From Acidobacteriota bacterium (GTDB taxonomy: Bacteria; Acidobacteriota; Blastocatellia; RBC074): a stretch of 7,549 bases of DNA. Below the pieces are notes generated by a model. That model had not been told where the DNA came from, did not search any database, and saw only the letters and a list, made by a program, of their open reading frames with translations. The stretch lies in the NCBI GenBank assembly GCA_013140935.1, contig JABFSD010000083.1:1-7549 (forward strand), given 5' to 3'. Numbering within the stretch: position 1 is the first letter of the stretch; each line of letters starts with the position of its first letter. The position numbers and the translations under genes were made by a program. Positions 1-5,356 of the stretch are shown here, one piece after another.

Positions 1-597
1 TCGCACGGCTTTCATCCAAACCAGCGCCAACGGCAACGGCAACAGCATTTCAACGTATCCGGCAAAATGATTGCGATTGACGAACGGTCCGAACGGACTG
101 ACCGGTGGAACCAGCGGCTCGCGCAACCAGTAAAACTTGCCGTTCCAGGTAAAGTGCTGCAACAGGCCAAACAGCGCCAGCGCGAAACCGAATGCGATCA
201 GAACTTGCGTAACGAACAGCACGCGCCGCGCCGTAATCAGATAATTGGCAAACAACATGAACGCGAGCAACAAACAACCCAACGTAAAAGTCGCCAATCG
301 CGTTGCTTCAGCATCCCACGAAAGACCCTGCCGCACGCCGTCTTTGCCTTGCCACGTAACGCAAGCCAGCAAGCCCAGCAACAACAAGCCCGACAAAGGC
401 GCGAGCAAATTGGTCAATACCAGTTTCACCCGGCCTGCGACCACGCAATGCACGCCCCACAACAACGACAGGAGCAAAATGCTCAACTCGACCAGTGCCA
501 ATGACCACGATTCGACCGCGCCGTGCGCCAGCGCCGACGCCGTAATGAGCAACAGCGATCCCCATACAATGATTTTTTCGAGGGCGGCAACTAACAT
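1..597 (-). CDS. O-antigen ligase/polymerase family membrane protein, N-terminal part (runs off the left edge)
   Basis: Reading the minus strand from the ATG at 597 gives 199 uninterrupted residues that continue past base 1. The product is a polytopic inner-membrane protein: hydrophobic stretches lie at about residues 9-27, 38-54, 60-79, 103-119 and 127-147. After them comes FGPFVNRNHFAGYVEM (169-184), the motif that typically precedes the Wzy_C/O-antigen ligase core in WaaL- and Wzy-like proteins. Family members join lipid-linked sugar repeat units, either polymerising them or transferring them to lipid A or another acceptor on the periplasmic side; which applies here cannot be told. An in-frame ATG at 651 would add 18 residues, but that extension reads through a 14-bp tandem repeat and lacks a ribosome binding site, so I prefer 597, which has only a weak GGA upstream. 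It lies 187 nt downstream of the TPR/carbohydrate-binding gene and is probably co-transcribed with it. The conserved C-terminal half is outside the window. Confidence 0.85.
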   Translation of the reverse strand, partial: MLVAALEKIIVWGSLLLITASALAHGAVESWSLALVELSILLLSLLWGVHCVVAGRVKLVLTNLLAPLSGLLLLGLLACVTWQGKDGVRQGLSWDAEATRLATFTLGCLLLAFMLFANYLITARRVLFVTQVLIAFGFALALFGLLQHFTWNGKFYWLREPLVPPVSPFGPFVNRNHFAGYVEMLLPLPLALVWMKAVR

Positions 598-637
598 GAT
601 GAATCCGGCATGATGAATCCGGGCCTGACGAATCGGG
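595..637. repeat. 14-bp tandem repeat over the ligase start codon
   Basis: CATGATGAATCCGG occurs twice back to back (595-608 and 609-622), perfectly. A third, degenerate copy (11 of 14 matching) follows at about 624-637. On the minus strand each perfect copy ends in ATG. The downstream ATG (597-595) is the proposed ligase start. The upstream one (611-609) is out of frame and opens a six-codon ORF, MPDSSC, whose TAG (593-591) lies just inside the ligase gene. Confidence 0.85.
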
Positions 638-784
638 TCGAAAGCACGCATTCAGGTTATGGGGTAATGCAGGCTGTCAGCGTGCGGTTGGTAATTCATG
701 AAGCGACTTGAAACTGCGTTTCGCTTCTTCAGCTTCTGGGCGCGGCCTATGATGTCATTGGCGGCCTTTGCGTTTGTCGGCAGA

Positions 785-2077
785 TTAATTTTCTGCGGCA
801 ATCAGTTTCAGATCGTCGAACCACAACACACCTTTCGTCGGTTCGTCGTAAGCGAGCTTCGGGGTACGCACAATGTCAAAGAACACCGCCTCATCAGTCG
901 CAGGCGCTACGAATTCAAAGGCGACCAACTGCCAATCCCACGTGCCGGACGCGAGCGGCGGCGCTTGTGCAAAGGGTTTGCCTCTTACGCCAATCACCAG
1001 ACGCGGCCCTTCGGTCGTCACGTGGCCTTCGCTTTTCACATACGCCTCGAAGCGATAACGACGACCGGGTTCGAGCGCCAATCGCTGTTGAACCTCTCCC
1101 TGCAAGGTCGTGGAATCGCGTCCGGTGAAAAGCAATTTGAGCGAATAACGACCTGAACGATGAACGCCGTCGTCATATCCGACCCGCGCGTAATTGCTGT
1201 CACGCAACGCCCAGGCAAAGTGCGGCAAAACCAAAGGGGTTGGATTTTCAAAACCGCCATCCCACAACGCGCCGCTCTTGGTGCCCGTCGCATCGGGTTG
1301 CAAACGCAGCCAAATCTGCCGCGCCACCGCAAACTGTCGCGCTTCGAATAATTGCGCCAGCGTTTGGCTGACTTGCGGCAGGGGCGTTACGGCAACGAGC
1401 GTCGTCGCATCGAACGACTGAAAGATCGTGGCGCATTCAGCATAGAGTTTTTGCTCCGCCAGATATTGCGCCAGACTCACTCGCCCCACCGGCGAAGTGC
1501 AAATGGATTCCAGCAATTCCGTCTTGCGTCCGCCCGCTTGCCACAAAGTGTCGAAAGCCAACGGATAAAGCGCCGCACTCAACGAAGCCGCGCGTCGAAA
1601 ATAAAGCGCCGACTCATCCACTTTATCGCCGCGCACCAATACGTTCGCCAACGCCCAATTGATCTGGCTGTCGGCAGGAGCCAGTGCCGCCGCCTGCCAC
1701 AACGATTGTTCGGCCTCGGCGGTCAGCCCCTGCCCCTCTTGCGCCAGCGCCAGCAAATGCCAATAACCACCGTGGCGCGGCGTCAATTGCAGCGCATGCA
1801 GCGCATGCTGACCGGCTTGCGCGTAATCAGGTTCAGCCTCAGCAATCGTAGGCAGCAAGTTGGTTTCCGCCATGCGCTTATGCAGACGCGGCGAATTCGG
1901 CAAGCGCGCGAGAGCCAGTTGCAGGACTTCGCGGCTATATACCATCCGTTCATCGGCAAAAGTGCGCACCAGAAAATGGCGGCTGCTGACCCAGGCCAGC
2001 GCCCAAATCAGGCCGAACCATAAGAGCAACACGATCCCGCGCACCAACGCGCTGTGAAATGTGAAACGATAAACCAC
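785..2077 (-). CDS. membrane-anchored TPR protein with C-terminal carbohydrate-binding-like domain
   Basis: The 430-residue product has one N-terminal transmembrane helix (about 14-31, between R13 and R33), which would anchor it in the inner membrane with the rest in the periplasm. Helical tetratricopeptide-type repeats follow at about 55-175 (for example QAGQHALHALQLTP and EAEQSLWQAAALAP). The C-terminal domain (about 268-430) begins GALWDGGFENP, is beta-rich, contains HRSGRYSLKLLF and ends VLWFDDLKLI. That resembles CBM4/9-type jelly-roll carbohydrate-binding modules, though fold and ligand are unproven. Upstream of the O-antigen ligase-like gene, a role as scaffold or sugar-binding partner in polysaccharide assembly is a reasonable inference. 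I chose GTG at 2077 because AGGGA lies 5 nt upstream and the protein then starts just before the membrane helix. A TTG at 2149 would add 24 residues but sits inside a perfect hairpin and has no ribosome binding site. No symbol is assigned. Confidence 0.8.
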   Translation of the reverse strand: MVYRFTFHSALVRGIVLLLWFGLIWALAWVSSRHFLVRTFADERMVYSREVLQLALARLPNSPRLHKRMAETNLLPTIAEAEPDYAQAGQHALHALQLTPRHGGYWHLLALAQEGQGLTAEAEQSLWQAAALAPADSQINWALANVLVRGDKVDESALYFRRAASLSAALYPLAFDTLWQAGGRKTELLESICTSPVGRVSLAQYLAEQKLYAECATIFQSFDATTLVAVTPLPQVSQTLAQLFEARQFAVARQIWLRLQPDATGTKSGALWDGGFENPTPLVLPHFAWALRDSNYARVGYDDGVHRSGRYSLKLLFTGRDSTTLQGEVQQRLALEPGRRYRFEAYVKSEGHVTTEGPRLVIGVRGKPFAQAPPLASGTWDWQLVAFEFVAPATDEAVFFDIVRTPKLAYDEPTKGVLWFDDLKLIAAEN

Positions 2078-2082
2078 GGTTT

Positions 2083-2087
2083 TCCCT
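2083..2087 (-). promoter_or_regulatory. ribosome binding site deciding the GTG 2077 start
   Basis: On the minus strand AGGGA is followed by the spacer AAACC and then GTG (2077-2075). This is the only purine-rich element at good spacing among the candidate starts of the TPR gene. It supports a GTG start 24 codons inside the longest open frame. Confidence 0.5.
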
Positions 2088-2143
2088 AACGGCGGCTGGT
2101 GAGAAGGAACGCCATTCAGCAAAATTGTCGAAGCGAATTGTGT

Positions 2144-2171
2144 CGTCAAACCACTTGAGAGTGGTTCGACG
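2144..2171 (-). promoter_or_regulatory. 12-bp hairpin in the TPR gene leader
   Basis: On the minus strand CGTCGAACCACT, a CTCA loop and AGTGGTTTGACG form a fully paired 12-bp stem, with one G-U pair in RNA. On the plus strand the same position is a mismatch, which favours a function in minus-strand RNA. The right arm contains the TTG at 2149-2147, so the longest-frame start of the TPR gene would be buried. No T tract follows, so it does not look like a terminator. If translation begins at 2077 this is a leader hairpin about 65 nt upstream. Confidence 0.5.
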
Positions 2172-2257
2172 CATTACTCAAACCGAGAGGATAAAAACAG
2201 ATAAGTCGAAAAAGCAGGAGTAAAGTTCGGCCAATCAATATGGCCTGAAGGCACCCT

Positions 2258-2303
2258 GGCGGCAGTGTGATCTTTGCGCGCGCTGCGCAACAACACTGCC
2301 GCC
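2258..2303. repeat. large nested palindrome in the intergenic gap
   Basis: GGCGGCAGTGT (2258-2268) and ACACTGCCGCC (2293-2303) are perfect 11-bp inverted arms. Inside them TTGCGC (2274-2279) and GCGCAA (2285-2290) form a second 6-bp stem around a 5-nt loop. The two stems are separated by a 5/2-nt internal loop. It lies alone in the gap between the TPR gene and the terminator of the FecR-like gene, without T tracts. It could be a copy of a dispersed REP-like palindrome or a structured transcript element. Confidence 0.7.
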
Positions 2304-2315
2304 TGCATTGAATCG

Positions 2316-2338
2316 AAAAACCAGGACAGCGTGCCTGG
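2316..2338 (-). terminator. candidate intrinsic terminator of the FecR-like gene
   Basis: On the minus strand CCAGG, an 8-nt loop and CCTGG form a short GC-rich stem immediately followed by TTTTTC. It begins 10 nt after the stop codon of the FecR-like gene. The stem is only 5 bp, so strength is uncertain. It is built from units of the tandem repeat at 2321-2361. Confidence 0.5.
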
Positions 2339-2361
2339 GGCAGCGTACCTAGGGCAGCGTA
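2321..2361. repeat. 14-bp tandem repeat across the FecR-like stop codon
   Basis: CCTGGGGCAGCGTA (2334-2347) and CCTAGGGCAGCGTA (2348-2361) differ at one base. A 13-nt relative, CCAGGACAGCGTG, precedes them at 2321-2333. The TAG stop of the FecR-like gene (minus, 2351-2349) lies in the last unit, exactly where the units differ (CTA against CTG on the plus strand). The final residues YTLP are thus encoded by repeat sequence. Confidence 0.8.
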
Positions 2362-2981
2362 TAAGAAGCGTTAAAGTCGCCGCCTTTGCGCCCCACCGCC
2401 GCTGCGATGCCGGCTGCCGTTGCGCCGCCTGCGCCCACGGCCACTGCCGCCACGCTGGCCGAACTCCAGCCGCCGCCTGAACCGCCCGACGAGCCACCCG
2501 AGGAAGAACCGCCGCTCTTGCCCGCCATCGGAACGCAACGCGTGCCTTTTTGCGTAGCGACCGCTAAGGTCGAAGCCTCTTTGCCGTCCGCCGATGACAT
2601 GCCTTCGGGCGTAGCGATGGAAACTTTCACTCCCGTCGCATTATTGACGATGGCTTTGCCAGACAGCAGTTCGCCGCTGATGATGCCTTCACTGAAACGG
2701 ACGATCATTTCCGTGCCCGGCGAAAGCTGCATGCGTCCGAGCTTACCGAGATTCACGATGGCGCTCGCACCGCTGGCGCAAGCCACATTCAAGCGACTGC
2801 CGTCGAAAACGGAAGAACCGGTAATCGCTTTTTTGCCGTTGACGGAGACTTCGCCATTAACGGTCAGTTGTCCCGGCACTGCTTGCTTGCCGGCGAAAGC
2901 CGCCGAAGGTAAGGAAAGGTTAAGGGCCATCAGGGCTACGGCGACAAAATGAGCCGCAAATTTCTGGATGTACTGAATCAC
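2349..2981 (-). CDS. secreted FecR-like small protein with Ser/Gly linker and hydrophobic tail
   Basis: The product is 210 residues. Residues 1-30 form a signal peptide with a hydrophobic core at 12-24 and a probable cut after AFA (30). Residues about 37-127 are beta-rich, with the regular strand pattern of FecR-type domains (QLTVNGEVSVNGK, RMQLSPGTEMIVRF, ISGELLSGKAIV, VSIATPEG). Two cysteines (68 and 149) could form a disulfide. A Ser/Gly-rich linker (155-173) leads to an Ala/Gly/Val stretch (176-197) that may insert in a membrane, then a short charged tail. No catalytic motif is visible. FecR-like proteins with signal peptides often sit in polysaccharide loci, which fits the downstream genes, but its task is unknown. 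The frame is open from an ATG at 3119, but GTG at 2981 follows GGGAGG and gives a proper signal peptide, so I use it. Its last codons lie in a 14-bp tandem repeat. Confidence 0.8.
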   Translation of the reverse strand: MIQYIQKFAAHFVAVALMALNLSLPSAAFAGKQAVPGQLTVNGEVSVNGKKAITGSSVFDGSRLNVACASGASAIVNLGKLGRMQLSPGTEMIVRFSEGIISGELLSGKAIVNNATGVKVSIATPEGMSSADGKEASTLAVATQKGTRCVPMAGKSGGSSSGGSSGGSGGGWSSASVAAVAVGAGGATAAGIAAAVGRKGGDFNASYTLP

Positions 2982-2989
2982 TTGATATG

Positions 2990-3008
2990 CCTCCCTTTGT
3001 TGAAAGGG
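2990..3008 (-). promoter_or_regulatory. GGGAGG ribosome binding site overlapping a hairpin
   Basis: On the minus strand GGAGG (2994-2990) lies 8 nt before the GTG at 2981 and fixes that start. The preceding CCCTTT (3008-3003), a CAAC loop and AAAGGG (2998-2993) form a perfect 6-bp hairpin whose right arm shares two G residues with the GGAGG core. About 30 nt further upstream CCCTCC (3030-3025) is complementary to GGGAGG and could pair with the whole site instead. Control of translation by structure is possible but unproven. Confidence 0.55.
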
Positions 3009-3057
3009 TAAGAGATACGGGGATGGAGGGTTGATGGTACTAAGCCGGGGCGAGTGC

Positions 3058-3086
3058 AAACTAACGCAGTCGCGGTTTTTTTTCAA
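3058..3086 (-). promoter_or_regulatory. weak sigma70-like promoter candidate for the FecR-like gene
   Basis: On the minus strand TTGAAA (5 of 6 to TTGACA) is followed after 17 nt by TAGTTT (3 of 6 to TATAAT), about 80 nt upstream of the GTG start. It lies downstream of the hairpin that may end the previous transcript. The -10 match is poor and the region is A/T-rich, so chance is a real possibility. Confidence 0.25.
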
Positions 3087-3140
3087 ACCGAAAATCCCTT
3101 CGACGCAAATTTTTATCATTTTTGACGAATCGGCTTATCT

Positions 3141-3163
3141 AAACAGGCCCAAACGGGCTGTTT
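3141..3163 (-). terminator. hairpin after the DUF1302-like gene, possible terminator
   Basis: On the minus strand AAACAGCCC, a GTTT loop and GGGCCTGTTT form a 9-bp stem with one bulged G. It starts 15 nt after the stop codon of the DUF1302-like gene. Only TTT, inside the stem, follows the GC part, so it lacks a true T tract and may be a weak terminator or an mRNA end-protecting hairpin. Confidence 0.4.
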
Positions 3164-3178
3164 CGGCTGAACCACGGG

Positions 3179-4558
3179 TCACCTTGACCACTTCACTTCC
3201 AATACGAGACGGTCATTCCGGTTGAACGCGCCAAAGATATTGCGCGGATTGCCGCCAAAAACATCCGCGCTCAGGCTCACCGTCCAATGATCGTTGACCA
3301 CTTGCGTCAGTTTCGGACGCAGCAACGATTGCCGTTCGTTCAACCCGGTCAGCACGAAAAGCTCAGGCCGCAAGCGGTCGCGGAAGAAATTCGTCCGCGC
3401 GTAAACCGAAACCAGATGGCTGTAACGCGGAAACAGCAAGCTCGCTTGCGGCGCGCTCGTAAACGACAAAAAGTATTGCCCACTCATCCACAGCCACTCG
3501 CGCGGCGAATAATCCAAACCCACAACGCTTGAGAACTGCCCCAACCTTGCCAATCGCGCTTCCCGCGTAGCCGTCGTACGATCTTGATTCCAGCCAGCTT
3601 CGAGCCGCAACACGACCGGGCCGAAATTATTCGCGCCCGTCACGCCGAAGACTTTGCGTCGTTCGTACTGCGGCTGAAATACAGCGATAGGCTTCGGCGC
3701 AGTGTTCCGCACCTCAATCAACTGATTCGTAGGCACGTCGTCCCAGCCATAAAAATAATTCGCCGTCCAATCCCACGAACCAATGCTGCGACTGTAACGC
3801 GCGCCGAACTGCGAATGCTTGAGTTGATAAGCCGGACGAATCGTCGGCAAGGCTTTCACGTCAAACGGTGGCAAGCCCGCGTGCCTCGCCGTCTCTGTCA
3901 CCAAACCCAATCCGAAACTCGGCCCCAAGCCGAATTCGTTGCCTTCGACGGGCAAACGACCCGGCGCAAAATATGGAATCCACAGCAACTGCACCGAACC
4001 TTTTTCAACCGGCACGTCAGCCCGCGCCATCCACAACGGACGCCGCGAGTCGAGAAAGTCTTCGAGAATGAACTCGCGGTAATCCAGCGGATTGATGACA
4101 TCCAGTACGCGCAAGCCGTCGGCCTGTCCCCATACGACCTGTTGCAAGCCCAGCTTGAGATCAACCTTTTTGACTTTGCCTGACAGCACGGCTTCGCGCG
4201 GATCAATCCACAAGCGGGGCGGATAGCCCAAACGATTCACCGGGTCGTAATGCGCCCGCGCCGCCAGCGTCACGCGCCAATCGAGGCTAATCTTGTAAGT
4301 CGCCTTGCCATCCACCGCAATCCGCGACATTTGCCCCAACGTTTTCAATTGATGTGGCGCGTTCAAACGAAAGCCCGTGCGATTGCGAATCGTCAGCGTC
4401 CAATCCCAGTTAGAAGGTGTAGGCGTCGGCGTAGCGTCTTGCGCAAAGACTGGATAAAGCAAAAGGCAAAAGGCAAAAAGCAATAAGCAAAAGTTCGGAT
4501 GACGTGCCGCCCTTTTGACTTTTGCCCTCTGCCTTTTGCCTTTTGATTTAAGCACCAT
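3179..4558 (-). CDS. DUF1302-like outer-membrane beta-barrel protein (candidate)
   Basis: The product is 459 residues with a long basic n-region (KSKGKRQRAKVKR, 4-16), a hydrophobic core (23-38) and a probable signal-peptidase cut near VFAQ (40). A TPTPTPS stretch follows. The mature part is built of alternating, aromatic-rich strands (WDWTLTIRNRTGFRL, ISLDWRVTLAARAHY, VVLRLEAGW) and ends in an aromatic-containing strand, LVLEVKWSR, as outer-membrane barrels do. Residues 141-160 (VVWGQ, then DVINPLDY) resemble a conserved region of DUF1302-type proteins. Its function is not established; members are thought to work with RND-type export systems. It starts 8 nt after the LolA-like gene, without a clear ribosome binding site, so translational coupling is likely. 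The signal peptide is largely encoded by heptamer repeats. An assignment to another porin-like barrel family remains possible. Confidence 0.75.
   Translation of the reverse strand: MVLKSKGKRQRAKVKRAARHPNFCLLLFAFCLLLYPVFAQDATPTPTPSNWDWTLTIRNRTGFRLNAPHQLKTLGQMSRIAVDGKATYKISLDWRVTLAARAHYDPVNRLGYPPRLWIDPREAVLSGKVKKVDLKLGLQQVVWGQADGLRVLDVINPLDYREFILEDFLDSRRPLWMARADVPVEKGSVQLLWIPYFAPGRLPVEGNEFGLGPSFGLGLVTETARHAGLPPFDVKALPTIRPAYQLKHSQFGARYSRSIGSWDWTANYFYGWDDVPTNQLIEVRNTAPKPIAVFQPQYERRKVFGVTGANNFGPVVLRLEAGWNQDRTTATREARLARLGQFSSVVGLDYSPREWLWMSGQYFLSFTSAPQASLLFPRYSHLVSVYARTNFFRDRLRPELFVLTGLNERQSLLRPKLTQVVNDHWTVSLSADVFGGNPRNIFGAFNRNDRLVLEVKWSR
4458..4544. repeat. inverted heptamer array inside the signal-peptide coding region
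   Basis: Plus strand 4458-4492 holds five consecutive heptamers: AGCAAAA, GGCAAAA, GGCAAAA, AGCAATA and AGCAAAA. After a 17-nt spacer, 4510-4544 holds five of the opposite sense: CCCTTTT, GACTTTT, GCCCTCT, GCCTTTT and GCCTTTT. The arms, extended to 39 nt, are imperfect inverted repeats (32 of 39 positions). Read on the coding strand, the first array encodes basic residues 5-17 and the second encodes the hydrophobic run FCLLLFAFCLLL (23-34) of the DUF1302-like protein. Confidence 0.9.
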
Positions 4559-4566
4559 TCGGCGAG

Positions 4567-5343
4567 TTATTGATCGGCCTTTTCTAACGACTGTTGCGTA
4601 AACAAATCTTCCTTCAGCCCCGTGTTGAACTTAACCTCTTCGATGAACAGCACCGTCCGCGTCGCTTCACTCGGCGTCTCGACTTCTACGCGCTTGGCGA
4701 TCCAGACGTTGCTGATCTTTTCGAGTTGACTGGCTTTATAAACGCGCACGCGCTGCCCCGCCTTGTCATACATCTCGGCCAACACCGTGTAAGGCACGTC
4801 TAAGGGAACCCACAGATAAAGGTATGAATACTGCGACTTATCGGGCGCAACCGGACGCGCTTCGATTTTGTAAGTCTTGCGCCCTTCGATCATTTCGCCC
4901 TGCGCAACGATCTTGTAACTAAAATCATCCAGCACGCGCTCGGCCATGTCTTCGTTGGTGAAATCGGTGCCGACGAACTTGCGTCCGCGCTCTTGCGGAG
5001 CGATGCGCCGCGTACGCTGAATCGCGGGCGTATACAACCACTGCCGATCACTCGTGCCGGCCTGATTGAGTGACAGCAAACCTACGCCTTTGACCTCCGC
5101 TGGTTCGACGAACCGCACCAGCGTCTTGCTGTTGCCCAATCCGCCGAGCTTGCGCAAAACGAATTTCTTGCTGCGCGATTTGCCCTGCTTATCGAACGTA
5201 TCCATGCGCGCGCGCCACGTCGTATCTTTGCTGTTATCTTGCGTATAGACCGCTTCCATGACTTTGCGTGCGTCCTGCGCCAGTGCGGGCAGCAGGGCAA
5301 AGGGCCACAGACAAAAAGCCAATAATAAATTTCGTTGTTTCAA
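4567..5343 (-). CDS. outer membrane lipoprotein-sorting (LolA-like) periplasmic protein
   Basis: The product is 258 residues, with a signal peptide at 1-22 (core LLLAFCLWPFALLPALA, then Q-DAR). The mature protein has the layout of the LolA-like outer membrane lipoprotein-sorting family (PF17131 type): an N-terminal helix (DARKVMEAVY), then curved-sheet strands with VRFVEPAEVKGVGLLSL (76-92), QWLYTPAIQRTRRI (101-114) and FVGTDFTNEDM (123-133), and a C-terminal strand before DLFTQQSLEK. Such proteins are inferred to carry lipid or lipoprotein cargo in the periplasm, often beside an RND transporter. Here the direct partner is the DUF1302-like gene 8 nt downstream, pointing to a joint cargo-to-outer-membrane role. 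The frame is open from an ATG at 5406, but TTG at 5343 has a perfect GGAGG 5 nt upstream and begins a clean signal peptide, so I use it. Cargo is unknown. Confidence 0.85.
   Translation of the reverse strand: MKQRNLLLAFCLWPFALLPALAQDARKVMEAVYTQDNSKDTTWRARMDTFDKQGKSRSKKFVLRKLGGLGNSKTLVRFVEPAEVKGVGLLSLNQAGTSDRQWLYTPAIQRTRRIAPQERGRKFVGTDFTNEDMAERVLDDFSYKIVAQGEMIEGRKTYKIEARPVAPDKSQYSYLYLWVPLDVPYTVLAEMYDKAGQRVRVYKASQLEKISNVWIAKRVEVETPSEATRTVLFIEEVKFNTGLKEDLFTQQSLEKADQ
5296..5316 (-). repeat. degenerate heptamer trace in the LolA-like signal peptide
   Basis: On the minus strand TTTTGTC, TGTGGCC and CTTTGCC are three adjacent heptamers matching TTTTGCC at 6, 5 and 6 of 7 positions. They encode FCLWPFA, against FCLLPFA for a perfect array. 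The match is short and could be convergence toward a hydrophobic core, but the same unit is clear in the next gene. Confidence 0.35.
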
Positions 5344-5348
5344 ACATT

Positions 5349-5353
5349 CCTCC
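5349..5353 (-). promoter_or_regulatory. GGAGG ribosome binding site deciding the TTG 5343 start
   Basis: On the minus strand GGAGG is followed by AATGT and then TTG (5343-5341). The ATG inside the spacer (5347-5345) is out of frame with the LolA-like protein, so TTG is the start consistent with the signal peptide. Confidence 0.7.
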
Positions 5354-5356
5354 AAC

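Noticed and set aside
67..613. Gln/Arg-rich plus-strand ORFs at the left edge
   Set aside because: The minus strand here encodes the membrane protein with the VNRNHFAGY motif; the Gln richness is the complement of Leu codons (TTG, CTG).
700..727. GAAGCG/CGCTTC hairpin with inner AAAC/GTTT pairs after the TPR gene
   Set aside because: No T tract follows on either strand and a 5-nt bulge interrupts it, so a terminator call is not supported; it may be incidental structure.
1352..2023. 223-codon plus-strand ORF opposite the TPR gene
   Set aside because: It is antisense to a gene with clear TPR and membrane features; the product is Arg/Gln-rich, typical of a GC-driven shadow frame.
2386..2952. 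188-codon plus-strand ORF, Pro/Ala-rich
   Set aside because: It is the reverse complement of the Ser/Gly linker and FecR-like domain; it has no independent start signal or family resemblance.
2879..2981. PEP-CTERM/exosortase-type sorting signal considered for the FecR-like protein
   Set aside because: The C-terminus has no VPEP-like motif and no terminal Arg cluster after the hydrophobic stretch.
2982..3119. 46-codon N-terminal extension of the FecR-like protein from ATG 3119
   Set aside because: The extension has no signal-peptide character and crosses the candidate promoter and leader hairpin, while GTG 2981 has a near-perfect ribosome binding site.
3584..4183. 199-codon plus-strand ORF within the DUF1302-like gene
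   Set aside because: It is an antisense, Arg-rich shadow; the minus strand has the signal peptide and beta-strand pattern.
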